Below are positions 1 to 9,700 of a stretch of 17,185 nucleotides of DNA, piece by piece. Under the pieces are notes generated by a model. That model saw only the letters and a list, made by a program, of their open reading frames with translations, was not told the origin of the DNA and did no database searches. The DNA lies in NCBI GenBank assembly GCA_027579435.1, contig JANBPK010000217.1, positions 1 through 17,185 on the forward strand, read 5' to 3'. The position numbers were made by a program, and so were the translations under genes. Position 1 is the first letter of the stretch. Each line of letters begins with the position of its first letter. This stretch comes from Candolleomyces eurysporus (Eukaryota > Basidiomycota > Agaricomycetes > Agaricales > Psathyrellaceae).

Positions 1-1
1 G

Positions 2-616
2 AATTGGAATCCCAATTCCCATTCGCCTTGGTACAGGCGCTTCATTGCCCTCCCCACCCATCGAGAATCGCAGGTCTACATCCATCCGTGGTTGAACGGA
101 GAAGCTCCCCGCCCAGATTTTATCTTCAACTTGGCTTCACCGACCTTTGCGCCCATGAGGATCGTGGGNCCCCGCGGGGAGACGGCGCTTCTCGGACCTG
201 AAGAACTCTCGCAGCCGGCGACGTACCCCTACATCCACAAGCTCACCGTCACTCATGACAAGATTCCGCAGTGGCCCGTTGAGCTGGTGTATCATCCTCC
301 CACACCCAACATGGCATTGACGACTTTTGATAATATGCCTCCGATTTCGGTCGGGGATGTGTTGGTGGCGATCCATAAGGAGATGCAGAAGGGGATTACG
401 CACCATGATTGGGCGGGGCTCTCGACGAGGGAGGAGACGGAGGTGGCGAGGGCCTTCCAGAGGAGGTGCAAGGCCGTGGGTCCCCAGGGACAGATGCAGC
501 TTAGGAGCATGGGTGTGAAGAGGGTGGATTATTTGTTGGATAAGAAGATGTTCAGAGGCTTGGTTAGGACCGCGGAGGGACTGGAGCAGTTGAAGCTGAT
601 CACTTCGGCCCCGTGA
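2..616 (+). CDS. DUF6699 domain protein (5' partial)
   Basis: The frame is open from the window edge to the TGA at 614-616, giving 204 visible residues. The 5' end lies outside the window, so no start codon is assigned. Visible parts are an N-terminal piece ending IHPWLNGEAPRPDFIFN, then a core with VGDVLVAIHKEMQKGITHHD, ARAFQRRCKA and finally GVKRVDYLLDKKMFRGL. This order (VGDVL helix, His-rich turn, ARAF-x-RRC helix, GV-x-RVD-x-L end) matches the DUF6699 family, which is common in Agaricomycetes and has no established function. An N at 169 falls in the third position of a GGN codon, so glycine is read whatever the base. The gene converges on NAA10. I recognise the family by motif pattern only and can offer no role. 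Confidence 0.8.
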   Translation, partial: NWNPNSHSPWYRRFIALPTHRESQVYIHPWLNGEAPRPDFIFNLASPTFAPMRIVXPRGETALLGPEELSQPATYPYIHKLTVTHDKIPQWPVELVYHPPTPNMALTTFDNMPPISVGDVLVAIHKEMQKGITHHDWAGLSTREETEVARAFQRRCKAVGPQGQMQLRSMGVKRVDYLLDKKMFRGLVRTAEGLEQLKLITSAP

Positions 617-950
617 GCGCTTGTTAGTGCTCAGTCCTGACCCTATACCCCGGTCCCGTACCTAGGACGCGGTCTTTATCTTGGAGATTCTTGATATGTA
701 TATGTATCTCTGTATGGACGATATGATGGTAGGATACCCTTTTCGTCGTTACCATCGCGAGTGTATTTAGCCAGGATTAGATATCACATGGAATATGAAC
801 AATCTAAATGTAGGATTCGCAAAGCTCGTTTGGTGGGATCCCTAGAACGGATCCGTGCTCTCGTTAGTGAGACGAAGAACTAAGAAAGGTGGGGCGTTAT
901 CCAACGTGCACTGAACTCTCTTTGATTCCCTCATCTTCCGCCGATGCCTT
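617..950. other. Convergent 3' intergenic region
   Basis: This 334-bp stretch lies between the stop of the DUF6699 gene on the plus strand and the stop of NAA10 on the minus strand. It is rich in short AT tracts (for example 696-712) and probably holds both 3' untranslated regions. I see no coding frame, RNA gene or repeat in it. Confidence 0.5.
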
Positions 951-1901
951 TCACTTCAATGAGAGTCGCATGGAAAATGCATCTTCGCCATCCGCGTCTT
1001 TAACCAGCAATCAGCAAACGATACAAGAAATGCCAGGCCAGCGACTTACAGTACTTCTTTTCCACTTTCGCAACCTTGAACCCCAAAGAGTCCCGATAGA
1101 GTCCGATCGCGGCTTGGTTGGACTTTCGGACATGCAGAGTCACATAGGAAGCGTGATACACCGAGTGCATGGCTTCTTCTACAAAAGAGAGGACAGACCA
1201 TCTTCTTCAGTTCATGTTATCATAGATGGCGCCGGGGAGAGGGGCACGTACGAGATAGCAACATGAGTTTCTTCGCGAGACCCAACCTTCGGTACGACCG
1301 GATGACTGAGATGGAGTTGACATGTCCATGGGGAACTTCATTGTCGTCTTCAGGTTCCTCCCTAGAAGAAATAGAGGAAAGGAGTCCATCGGCATTGGCA
1401 GGGTCGCAGAAAACGGTTGATATGAGTGCGGAATCATACGTACACTTTCGCAAGTACGTAGCCCACGATGCGCCCTTTATGGTCTTCAGCGACGAATGAG
1501 ATTTGCGGCCAAGTCATGGTGTGATATATCCCTGTCAATGGAAGAGATCAGGTATGTTATCAGAGGTCAAATTATCGAAACTTACAGAACCTCATCGCGT
1601 AGTTTTCAGGGAGATTCTGCAGGTTCGCAGCCTGCATCCCAGCAAGGTCTTCCACCTGTCGGATGAGATAAAGGCAAGCCAGACCGCGTAAGTTCCAAGG
1701 TATGACATTCTGATAGCCCATCGACTAGACTTTGTAGTAACAGAGGTCTATCGAGGGGCCTCAAGCCTCGCGATGGCTGCAGCATTGTTGCCTGTGAAGG
1801 CCAGAATGAGTTCTGAACGTACTCGATGGAACTCATCCACATTTCTGCTGCAAATGCTTGATTAAACGGAATGAACGCACTCGTGCGAGTCTAATGTTCA
1901 T
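951..1901 (-). CDS. NAA10: NAA10/ARD1, catalytic subunit of NatA N-terminal acetyltransferase
   Basis: Six exons on the minus strand: 1901-1881, 1655-1586, 1531-1444, 1361-1252, 1178-1050 and 997-951, summing to 465 nt (154 residues). All joins keep phase. The protein starts [20 protein letters not shown] and continues [83 protein letters not shown], ending MRLSLK. These are the signature segments of NAA10, a GNAT-fold enzyme that moves acetyl from acetyl-CoA to N-terminal Ala, Ser, Thr, Val, Gly and Cys on nascent chains, bound to NAA15 at the ribosome. RRLGLA is the acetyl-CoA binding R-x-x-G-x-A motif. Introns are 52-82 bp except intron 1 (225 bp); exon 1 has only seven codons. The last intron needs an AAG acceptor. 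The protein lacks the acidic C-terminal extension of human or budding-yeast homologues. Housekeeping. Confidence 0.93.
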
Positions 1902-1984
1902 AGTTCTTCGTACGCGGAACGAGATTGCTCTGGAGAAAGATGATCGAGCGCCTCTGAGTCAGGAATTCCGGTTCAACAACCCGC

Positions 1985-2402
1985 TCAGCGTTTGAATACG
2001 TTTGATTTGATTGCATCAGCGACAAACATGGTCCCTTCCGGTCCGACATCTATTGTGGCACTAACCTCGTCGGTGACAAACCGCAAGTCGTTTCTGAATC
2101 GGTAAACAGCATCAGCTTGACACGAGAGCCACGTAGTTTGAGAGTCCTTGGAAATGCGTACATGGGTGATATAATTCTCATAGCTATATCCCAGCTTTAA
2201 GTGGATGAGGGCAAAAACCTCGATTCCTTAGTTCCGCAAAAATCCGTGCAATAACCAGTCTGGAATGCTTGGGCAAGTATCCACCAATCTTTTGCAAGTT
2301 CTCGTAATCACTACTAGACTACATCTATTTTGATATTTTTGGAATTTTAGAAGAATTTCTAGCAAAGATATTCGGAATTTGTACGACCTGGGGAACTTGC
2401 AT
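1985..2402 (-). CDS. Unrecognised 97-residue protein (three-exon model)
   Basis: The last exon, 2226-1985, is clearly coding-like: 79 codons free of stops reading IEVFALIHLKLGYSYENY, THVRISKDSQTTWLSCQAD, YRFRNDLRFVTDEVSATIDV and GPEGTMFVADAIKSNVFKR. Two upstream exons are inferred: 2402-2385 (ATG, MQVPQV) and 2318-2285 (SSSDYENLQKI). Introns would be 2384-2319 (GTACAA...TAG, 66 bp) and 2284-2227 (GTGGAT...AAG, 58 bp), all in phase. If intron 2 is rejected, a one-base frameshift at about 2228 is needed and the locus would be a pseudogene. No signal peptide or membrane segment is visible and I do not recognise the family. The stop lies only 83 bp before the NAA10 start, and the proposed ATG lies 162 bp from the oppositely oriented NLR start, implying a shared bidirectional promoter. 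The last exon is much surer than the start. Confidence 0.5.
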
Positions 2403-2564
2403 TATTAGGGGCCTGATAGTAACTTTATGGCATTGGTTCTCTCCTCGTGAGAGCCTCGTGCCGTCCGGCAAGGAGGCCCTGAATCTGAGAACCCCGTGCT
2501 GCGCAAATATTCTTTCCTCCCGCCCACACCTCTGGGCCCAACCTAATCGCTCTCCACCTCGCCA
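2403..2564. promoter_or_regulatory. Putative bidirectional promoter, NLR / small gene
   Basis: The 162 bp between two divergent start codons (minus-strand ATG at 2402, plus-strand ATG at 2565) must hold the promoter of at least the NLR. No convincing TATA box is visible. A short perfect inverted repeat, CTCTC-N5-GAGAG, lies at about 2439-2453. The element is inferred from gene arrangement, not from a recognised motif. Confidence 0.35.
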
Positions 2565-5500
2565 ATGGACGACACACACGGAGGAGAACACTACAAAAAT
2601 GTGGCTGGTGTCAGAAATGCTGAAGGACAAGCACATGATACGGCACTCATGATCAGGGATGTCGCTATACACAATGTACATTACCACGGACCCGTAAACA
2701 TTGGGCACGCTGAGAACACCAATTTTGGCACCAACTCTGGTGAGCTTGTATTTGTTCCCTGAAGAATCTTTGGAGAATGATTTCCGACTTCCACTGGCTT
2801 TTTTTTTGTCTAGGTACCATCTCCCAAGGCACGGCTTCTCCACCAGCCGCTGGAAATTGGCAGTTCGTCTCTAACAAGGGTGAGCTGCCCAACATCAGCG
2901 TGTATGGACTGGTTCTTGCTAATGCAGCTCATCAGAGCTCAACCAGCTACTTGATCCGATTCCTGATGCATCGTACACGCGAAATCGAAAGACGTCACCC
3001 CCTGACTCTGATTGCTTCCCTGGAACGAGGGAGGAGGTTATTCAGGATATCACTGACTGGGCTGATAGGCCCACTCTCTTCAGCTCTGACACTCCCCATG
3101 TCTATTGGACACATGGCTATGTGAGCTGTGGCAAGTCAGCTATTTCGCAGACGCTCTCGCGAAAATATGCGGAAAAGGGACGGCTACCGGCGAGCTTCTT
3201 CTTCTGTCGCAATTCGGGCGATCGAAGCAGGATGACGAAATTTGCGGTTACCTTGGCCAGCCAAATGGTGGCTGCCATCCCTTCAACTCGACTATTCGTC
3301 AAAGCGGCCGTGAAGGCAGAGCCTGCGTTGGTGACGCGAGGGGTTTCTCTTGCCACCCAGCTCGAGCGCTTGGTATACAAACCTTTCCAAGCCGTTCTCA
3401 AACGCGGCCTCATACTCAAGACCCTCCTCAAGGGTCCCTTCCTGATCGTCATTGATGGACTTGACGAATGTGAGGACAAGGAAGAGGTGAAGGAATTTAT
3501 CAACCATTTACTTGATTTCTTCAAGCGACATCCTTCCATTCCCCTGCGATTCTTCATTACCAGTCGAGTCGAACTGCATATTCAAGAATGTTTGAATACC
3601 GATGGAGTTCTATTGGACGACCTTGTCACCCGTGGCTCAGAAGGCGATATCCTTACCTTCCTGGGAACCTCGTTCCTAGTTCAAGCGAAAAAGGATCTTG
3701 TCATCGCGGCATATATTCGAGGTCATGGACAGTGGCCGACTCGAGAAGACATGAAGAGGCTTGTGCACCACATCGGCGGATCCTTCATTTTTGCATCCAT
3801 CGTGTTCAAATACATCATCGGACCCTTGGACGATAGTTTAACCCCAATGACTCGCCTCCCTCTTGCGTTCAATATAAACCCAGGTCTCGATGGTCTTTAC
3901 GCCCACACCCTCACCAGATCGCAGCATTTACTACACTTCACCGCTGTGATTACAGCCATCGCCTTGCTTTTCGAGGCGCTCCCAATCGCGGGAATTGCAG
4001 AACTCCTTGGCATCGAGATGTTCGAGGTTCTTCACGTTCTTGTGAATTTGCAGGCCATCATTCATATCCCGGGGACCAACGATTTACCCATCACATTGTG
4101 CCACACTTCCCTTCGCGACTTTCTCACAACTGAACGCCGATCTCAATGTTTCTTCATTCCTCCCTCTCATCATCTCCATTTGTTGTACCGCTGCTCTGTG
4201 CTCCTTGATAACAGGCAATCCGGGACCGCGGCTACCTTGTATAGCATTAGCCACTTGCAAGACCATCTTGAGCAGTGCACTTGCCTACCCTCATGGCAGC
4301 AAGGACCAGTCTCTCGCTTTCCTCGAACGCTGGACGATTTCTATCGTCAAATCCTCGCAAATTCCCAAAATCTTCCCCATTTCTCTGACATTATCTCAAC
4401 CATTACATTACTCTTTGATCCACTCCCAATCCCCGGGATCGCAGAGCTTCTCGGCATCATGCCCGTTGAAGTTGTTCAGGTCCTAGATAATCTGCGAGCG
4501 ATCCTGCATATCCCGGAAACCCGCAGCTCACCCGTAACCCCGCGCCACTCATCGCTACACGACTTCCTCACGACTCCAAGTCGTGCTGGACGCTTCTTTG
4601 CCCCTCCTTCCTTTCATCTTCATCTCATATATCGCTGCTTCACCTTCAGAGATAGGCGATGCTCTGGGACGGCCGCCGCTTGGTACAGCAATAGCTTTTT
4701 CGATCAGCATATTGAACAGCTTACTTGTTTACCATCAATTGCGCAGGCAAAGCTTCCCCGTTTCCCTCACACCCTCGATACTCTCTACGCTCAAATCCTG
4801 GCCAGGTCCCAAGATCTTCCCCATTTCCATGACATTATCTCGACCATCGTATTCCTTTTCGAGCCCCTCCCAGCTAATGGAATAGCAGAGCTTCTTGGAA
4901 TCACGACTATTGAAGCCATCCAGGTCCTAGACAACCTGCAAGCGATTATCCACCTCCCCGAGACTAATGATGTCGACTTACCGGTCACATTGTGTCACAC
5001 ATCCCTCCGCGATTTCCTCACCACTCAAAGTCGATCAGGAAGTTTCTTCGCCCCTCCTTCTTTCCATCTTCACCTATCATATCGCTGCGGGATTCTCTGG
5101 GATGAAAATCGTTCCGGGACAGCTGCTGCTTGGTACAGCATCGGTTGCTCGGCACGGCATCTTGAGCAGTTCACTTCCTTACATCCATACGAGCAAGGAC
5201 CGATCTCACGTTTCCCTCAAACACTCGATGTCTTTTACGCTCATATTCTCGCGAAATCACAGCATCTCCCCCATTTCCGTGAAATCATCTCAACCATCGC
5301 GTTACTTGAACGGCCGCCTCCCATTGCAGAGATTGCGGAACTTCTTGGAATAGACGCTTCCGAAGCTTCTCAAGTATTCATCAATCTGCAAGCAATCATC
5401 CCTCTCATAGATCGGGGAGGCGGCGACACACCGATGGCCGTATGTTCGAGACCCCTCCACGACTTCCTTACAAACGAAGTCCGATCAGGACCCTTCTTTG

Positions 5501-6402
5501 TATCACCCTCCTGTCATCTCAAGTTAGCGGGCCGCTACTTCGCCCTCTATCTTGAACGCTCGCTAGGTAGCGAAGTGGGTTCGCGCCCTGATAGTTGCGT
5601 ATCCCCATACCAGTGGAAAGACCACTTAAAACGGTGTCTTCAAGAAACACCAGAACAAAGTGTCCTTGCCGAACTTGGGCGATTCACCCACCCAGCTTCC
5701 TCCGAAGTCCTCCCATCTCATCACATCTTCTCATCCGCACTACTTTTCTCCTGGGTATTCAACAGCGACATCCCCAGACCACGACAAACTTTGGAGATCC
5801 TCACCAGATGTTCCGAATCCCTGGCCCTGGCGTTGGAAACTGACCCTAAACCAGACAGATGGCTGCATGGTGCATTCGGAAATTTGGCGTGCCAAGGGCA
5901 CTTGCCGATCGATACATTGACGATGCACGTACACCACCACGAGGCCATGGCATTGCAACGATATTCGCAACGTGCAGAAACAATGATTGAGGCCAAGGTC
6001 AATCCGTATTTCTTTGGCATTTGGGCATTCCATTCTAACGCGGCTCCGTGCAGTGTCCTAATAGTCTCCTCCCAGACCGACTCGATCCTAATCTCAACAC
6101 AGTCCCTAAGGAGTTTGAGGTATGTTCCTACATCCTTGCCTTCGATCAACGGCCTTTTTCAAATCACATCCACAGTTGCTCCACCGATGGACATTCTTGG
6201 AGGCTTACAGAGTAAGCTCGTGACTTATTCTTCTATAGCAATCTCTCTTAAGATCTCAAACGTCCACCAGTTAGTCGAATGGGTATCTTCCCGTGTACAG
6301 ATCGAAGTAGGCCCTGCAGGACCAAACGCCGCTTGCGATCTGGAGCTTCGCATCGCTCATGGAGACTTCCGTAATACTGTAACAATAGGCTCCTCCGCCT
6401 AA
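2565..6402 (+). CDS. NACHT-domain NLR with four tandem post-NACHT modules
   Basis: Exons 2565-2739, 2814-2879 and 2936-6402 (introns 74 and 56 bp, both GTGAGC donors, phase 1) give 1235 residues. Residues 1-80 are Gly/Asn/His-rich. A linker typical of basidiomycete NLRs follows: LLDPIPDASYTRNRKT, then CFPGTREEVIQDITDWAD (107-124). Walker A is GYVSCGKS (141-148); Walker B is FLIVIDGLDE (to 258), followed by the FITSR sensor-like strand. So this is a P-loop STAND ATPase expected to oligomerise on activation. Four repeats of a ~148-residue module follow (398-545, 546-693, 694-843, 844-~985), each with LD-x-(L/F)Y...IL at the start, IAELLGI, and (S/P)L-x-DFLT near the end. Such a module is normally single and probably corresponds to the winged-helix/ARC2 part. 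No WD40, ankyrin or TPR repeats are seen; residues ~986-1235 are unassigned. Likely role: NLR-type sensing or heterokaryon/innate signalling, inferred from family only. Confidence 0.88.
3886..5643 (+). repeat. Four in-frame tandem repeats of 444-450 bp inside the NLR
   Basis: Unit starts are 3886, 4330, 4774 and 5224, spacings of 444, 444 and 450 bp (148, 148 and 150 codons). The last unit runs to about 5643. Anchors recur at the same offset: IAELLGI in all four; HTSLRDFLTT, HSSLHDFLTT, HTSLRDFLTT and RPLHDFLTN; HLHLLYRC, HLHLIYRC, HLHLSYRC and HLKLAGRY. Units 2 and 3 are also visibly alike at nucleotide level. Unit 4 is the most diverged, mainly in its last third. No frameshift or stop breaks any unit. 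Confidence 0.9.
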
Positions 6403-6853
6403 CCGACTGCCGCTTGATTCGCTGTTATTCATGTACGAGTACATTCTGTTCAATGATATATTGACCTATTGTGCTCTTTGTAGTCGACTCGACCGCGGCG
6501 GTCACGGATCGGTGAGCACAGACCCAGCATGGGTGTGCACGGAACGGGGAAGACGAGCGTAAAGATACTTAGAATACATTATTGGACGACAAAGTTGTAC
6601 TGGACAAATACGACAATCTGGATACTAGTCAAGAAAAATCATAAAAGCAGGCACGGACCAACCTGGGCCCCAATAAGAAGTGCGCGCACCGTGGAGATAT
6701 CATCCCTGTTATACTCCTGCTCTATTCAACCTTCTAATAATCACGTCTACAAACATAACCTCTGGGTGGAGCGCTCAGCGCCTGGCGTGGGTCAAAAAAC
6801 TAATAAAACCGAAGAAAAAAAGATAAGCATGATCTCACTCCGCCGTCCTCTTC
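6403..6853. other. Convergent 3' intergenic region
   Basis: This 451-bp stretch separates the NLR stop (plus strand) from the stop of the Ser/Pro-rich gene (minus strand). It presumably holds both 3' untranslated regions and includes an A-rich patch at about 6795-6825. The open frame at 6529-6900 has no recognisable protein character. I see no RNA gene or mobile element. Confidence 0.45.
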
Positions 6854-9115
6854 TCAATCACGAGCCAGGACCCTCTCTAACTCCGTCAGCTCCTGAATAG
6901 CAATATGTAGCTGACACTTGGCCTTGTGGCAAGCCTCGAGCACTCGATCGACCGAGTCCGTTTCCGTCCTCGTCACTGCCGTAGCCCCCGGATCGCGCTC
7001 GAGCTCGCGTACCGAGAACGTGGAGCAGGAAGGGGAAGGGGAAAACGACGACTCGGAAGAGGAAAACTTAGAGTCACTCCCTTGTCGTTGGCGAGTTCTC
7101 GATTTCAACTTCAAGGAAGGTGAAGGCGATTTCCGTTGTTCGGGTTGGTCGTAACGACAAGGCCTCGGTCTCCGTCGGCCACCCTGGACCGTCCTCCTTG
7201 CTTTCCTTGACTCTATGAAGCTCCTTGAATTTTTTTCGTCTGCCGGGGTATTTTCGTACCGCGGCTTTTTGATTGTGCGGCGCGATACGTCCATCGACAT
7301 CCTTGAGATTGCGGTAGGCGAGGCCGGGGGAGCTTCTGGAGAGGGAGGCCTAGAAATGGAACAACTCGAGCTTGACGCCTGCCTTGAATGGCGACTCTGA
7401 CCGAACGTCGACGGTTGGGGGTTTAGCCAAGAAGATACATATGCTGACTGGTCCTTGTCCTGGTCCTGGTCCTGGAAGTCAACCCGGGAGGACGACGGGA
7501 GACGGTTTGGTGGGACGGTAGGAGGAGGAACCTGAGCTGGATGGTGGTCCTCGGTGCTACGGCCCGCATCATGCGTGCCCTTTGCCCACTGCTTTCCAAA
7601 GTTCGATGATCTCTCGGACAGGATCGGCGGTGGGCCCAGCAAAATATCATCGATCCCAACTCCATTCTGAGGACTCGGATTTGGAAGTCTCTTTCCTGAA
7701 TCGACGACATCGCTCGGCCGAATAGTCAGTTGGTCGAGTGACGATGTCGGCCTATCAGCAGGTGAAGAGAGCGAACGGGGAGGTGAGGCAGGGAAATGGG
7801 GAGGTGAAGTTACAGCCTCTACCGCGCCGAAACCTACTACATCGATCTTCGGAGTCGTCGGCTGGTAGGGAGGTGTTGAGGGAGCATAAAGGGGCGAGAA
7901 ATGGATGAAGGGAGGGGAGTCCACGGCGATTTTAGAGTCGTCGCTGGTTCCTCCCGCACTGTTTTCTACGCCCACCATTTCATCAGGATGATGGTCGTGG
8001 CGGGAGCCTGAGGGTTGGTCCATGAGAATATCAGAGGAGTTGAAAGGCGAGGAAGTTGTCGGCGGATGGGGGGGCACCATATCCGCACCATGCGTCCGAA
8101 GGGATGGATTGGGTGCGTGCAGACGGCGATGGGATGGCACCAGCGCTTGAAGGATGTGATGCAGGATGCATCGTGTCCGCGTTGCAGCAGTCAAACTCAT
8201 ACAATCCACCCAGGTTCAAGTGGGCCAGGGTAGCCTGGGGTTGAGCGTGCTGGAAGACTGGCCGAGAATCAGTCAGTAAGGGATAGCCAGGAGGTGAGGG
8301 GGAGAGAATCGATCGACCTTGAGGGAGTGTAGCATCACTCGAACCTTCTATTGCACCCGTGAGGCGCCCTTCTAACGCTGCGGAAGCGCCGGTAATGCGT
8401 GTGGTAACCGTGGGCACAGTTAATAGCTCCACACGCTCTGGCCTCGCTGAAAGTGATCCAGAGTAGATGCGCTTGATAGAATCATTCTCGGCGGATGGTC
8501 CAGAATCGTTGCTTTCTTTAAGCTGGATAGACAGGCTTTTGCATCCTTGAAGTTGAGTGAGGTGGTACTAACGACGTCACTAGTGACTTACATTCCATTC
8601 TTTGCCCGAATCTCCGTAAGCCTGCCGTCAGATAAGGCTTTTTTCAACGTCTGAAAGTCTCTATAGAGTGGCTGGAGGACGAGAAATCAACAAAGAGACG
8701 ACTGATTCGAGGTAAGACGACTGACCGATTTGCGTTTGGCACGGCATTGCACGAATACCAACCTATCTCCTAGCTCCAGGTCAATTTTGCCCAGCACGCT
8801 CAAATTTGGGACCTTCAAAGCTTGAAAAAGCTTGTTCACGTCCGCCTTAACCTTTGAATTATCCCAATTCGACAACTGCTCAGCTCTGGCTGTCTTGTAT
8901 TCAATCTGGATTAGCAGGGTATGCATCTCGCCGGGCGTCTAACGGATCCCCTGGATCGAGAATGCTGTCAGCGCTTTGAAGGCAAGGGTGAACGGTTAAC
9001 TCCCTACCTGGACTCCAGTTTCAGCGATTCTCCGACCCCGACCTACAAGCTGGGTTGAGAGTAAGCACTGGTGTGTGGTGGGTTTTGAATGGGGTGCTGT
9101 TTGCGAGCTGTGCAT
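6854..9115 (-). CDS. Unrecognised 670-residue protein, ordered N-terminus plus Ser/Pro-rich region
   Basis: Five-exon model on the minus strand: 9115-9008, 8938-8726, 8671-8592, 8535-8078 and 8007-6854, 2013 nt, in phase. Intron 1 (GTAGGG...TAG, 69 bp) and intron 2 (GTCAGT...CAG, 54 bp, phase 0) look good. Intron 3 (GTAAGT...AAG, 56 bp) needs an AAG acceptor. Intron 4 (GTGCCC...CAG, 70 bp) is the weakest, and its donor could lie elsewhere between about 8078 and 8200. Residues 1 to about 155 look folded, with TQLVGRGRRIAETGV, HTLLIQIEYKTARAEQLSNW, KVKADVNKLFQALKVPNLSV and LYRDFQTLKKALSDG. The rest is Ser/Pro-rich and probably disordered, with basic patches (KARRTVQGGRRRPR) and an FQDQDQDKDQ run. 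It ends in an amphipathic helix, VDRVLEACHKAKCQLHIAIQ then ELTELERVLARD. I do not recognise the family. The basic stretches would suit a nuclear or nucleic-acid-binding protein, but that is only a guess. Confidence 0.72.
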
Positions 9116-9414
9116 TCCAAGGTGAGGTACTCGTCCGGTCGGTTTCATTAAAGGGATAACGTGAACCATGTCACAGGTAGAAAGCAGGCGCGTGTTCTAC
9201 TCTGGGATCTTGGCTACGGAAACTTTCCGGAGCTCTTCACTCTCCTGTTATGGCTCAATTAATTGGTCATCAAGAGGAGCTTTTACTCGTTAGTCCATCA
9301 CCTTCGCTCATGCTGATCGTGAGAGCTCAAACGATGCCTATTGCCCGACGGCATTGACATGTTGTCCATGGACGGAGACAGCCTGACTCGTAATTGACGC
9401 CTGCACTCGGAGGT

Positions 9415-9700
9415 CACCGTGAGAGCGCGGCTGTATGCAGCTTGGCGCTGGGAAGACTCATCGAGCGCCTGCTGACAGACGCCCACATCATGTCGCGCCC
9501 CGGTTCGCTTGATCGGTTTGGTTTCTTTGCCCCATCCGATATGAGCAGGCCCTGCGGCTCGTGTTCCAGCATGTTTCAACGACAAGAGGCCTTCCAGCAC
9601 CATATCGAGGTCTTACCATCCGTTTGGGCCCTCCATCCGCCGCAGCTGAGTTCCAAGTTGAAACGTGAACCTATTCGGTTCTCAGGGCCATTCATTGGCA
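9415..9700. repeat. Dispersed repeat, copy A (diverged)
   Basis: This segment shares an ordered series of short blocks with copies at about 13910 and 15045: a GTGAGA-type start, a GACAGACGCCCAC block (9474 on), CCCATCCGATA followed by GAGCA, then GCTCGTGTTC, then an ATATCGAGG-like block, and a TGAACCTATTCGGTTCTC end resembling the end of copy C. It is the most diverged copy. No terminal inverted repeats or target-site duplications are evident. It lies about 300 bp upstream of the Ser/Pro-rich gene start. Confidence 0.5.

Noticed and set aside
889..1691. Three plus-strand open frames (889-1266, 1263-1499, 1503-1691) that look like a small gene or chained exons
   Set aside because: They lie antisense to the NAA10 exons, which give a clear family match on the minus strand. 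The plus-strand frames have no consistent splice signals; one tested intron would be only 36 bp and leads to a stop.
2325..2843. Minus-strand 172-codon open frame
   Set aside because: It runs antisense through NLR exon 1 and intron 1, where the plus-strand splice phases and typical NLR linker fit well. Its translation has no recognisable pattern.
6529..6900. Plus-strand 123-codon open frame
   Set aside because: It covers a convergent 3' region and the antisense of the neighbouring gene's last exon. Its composition is erratic and unlike a protein.
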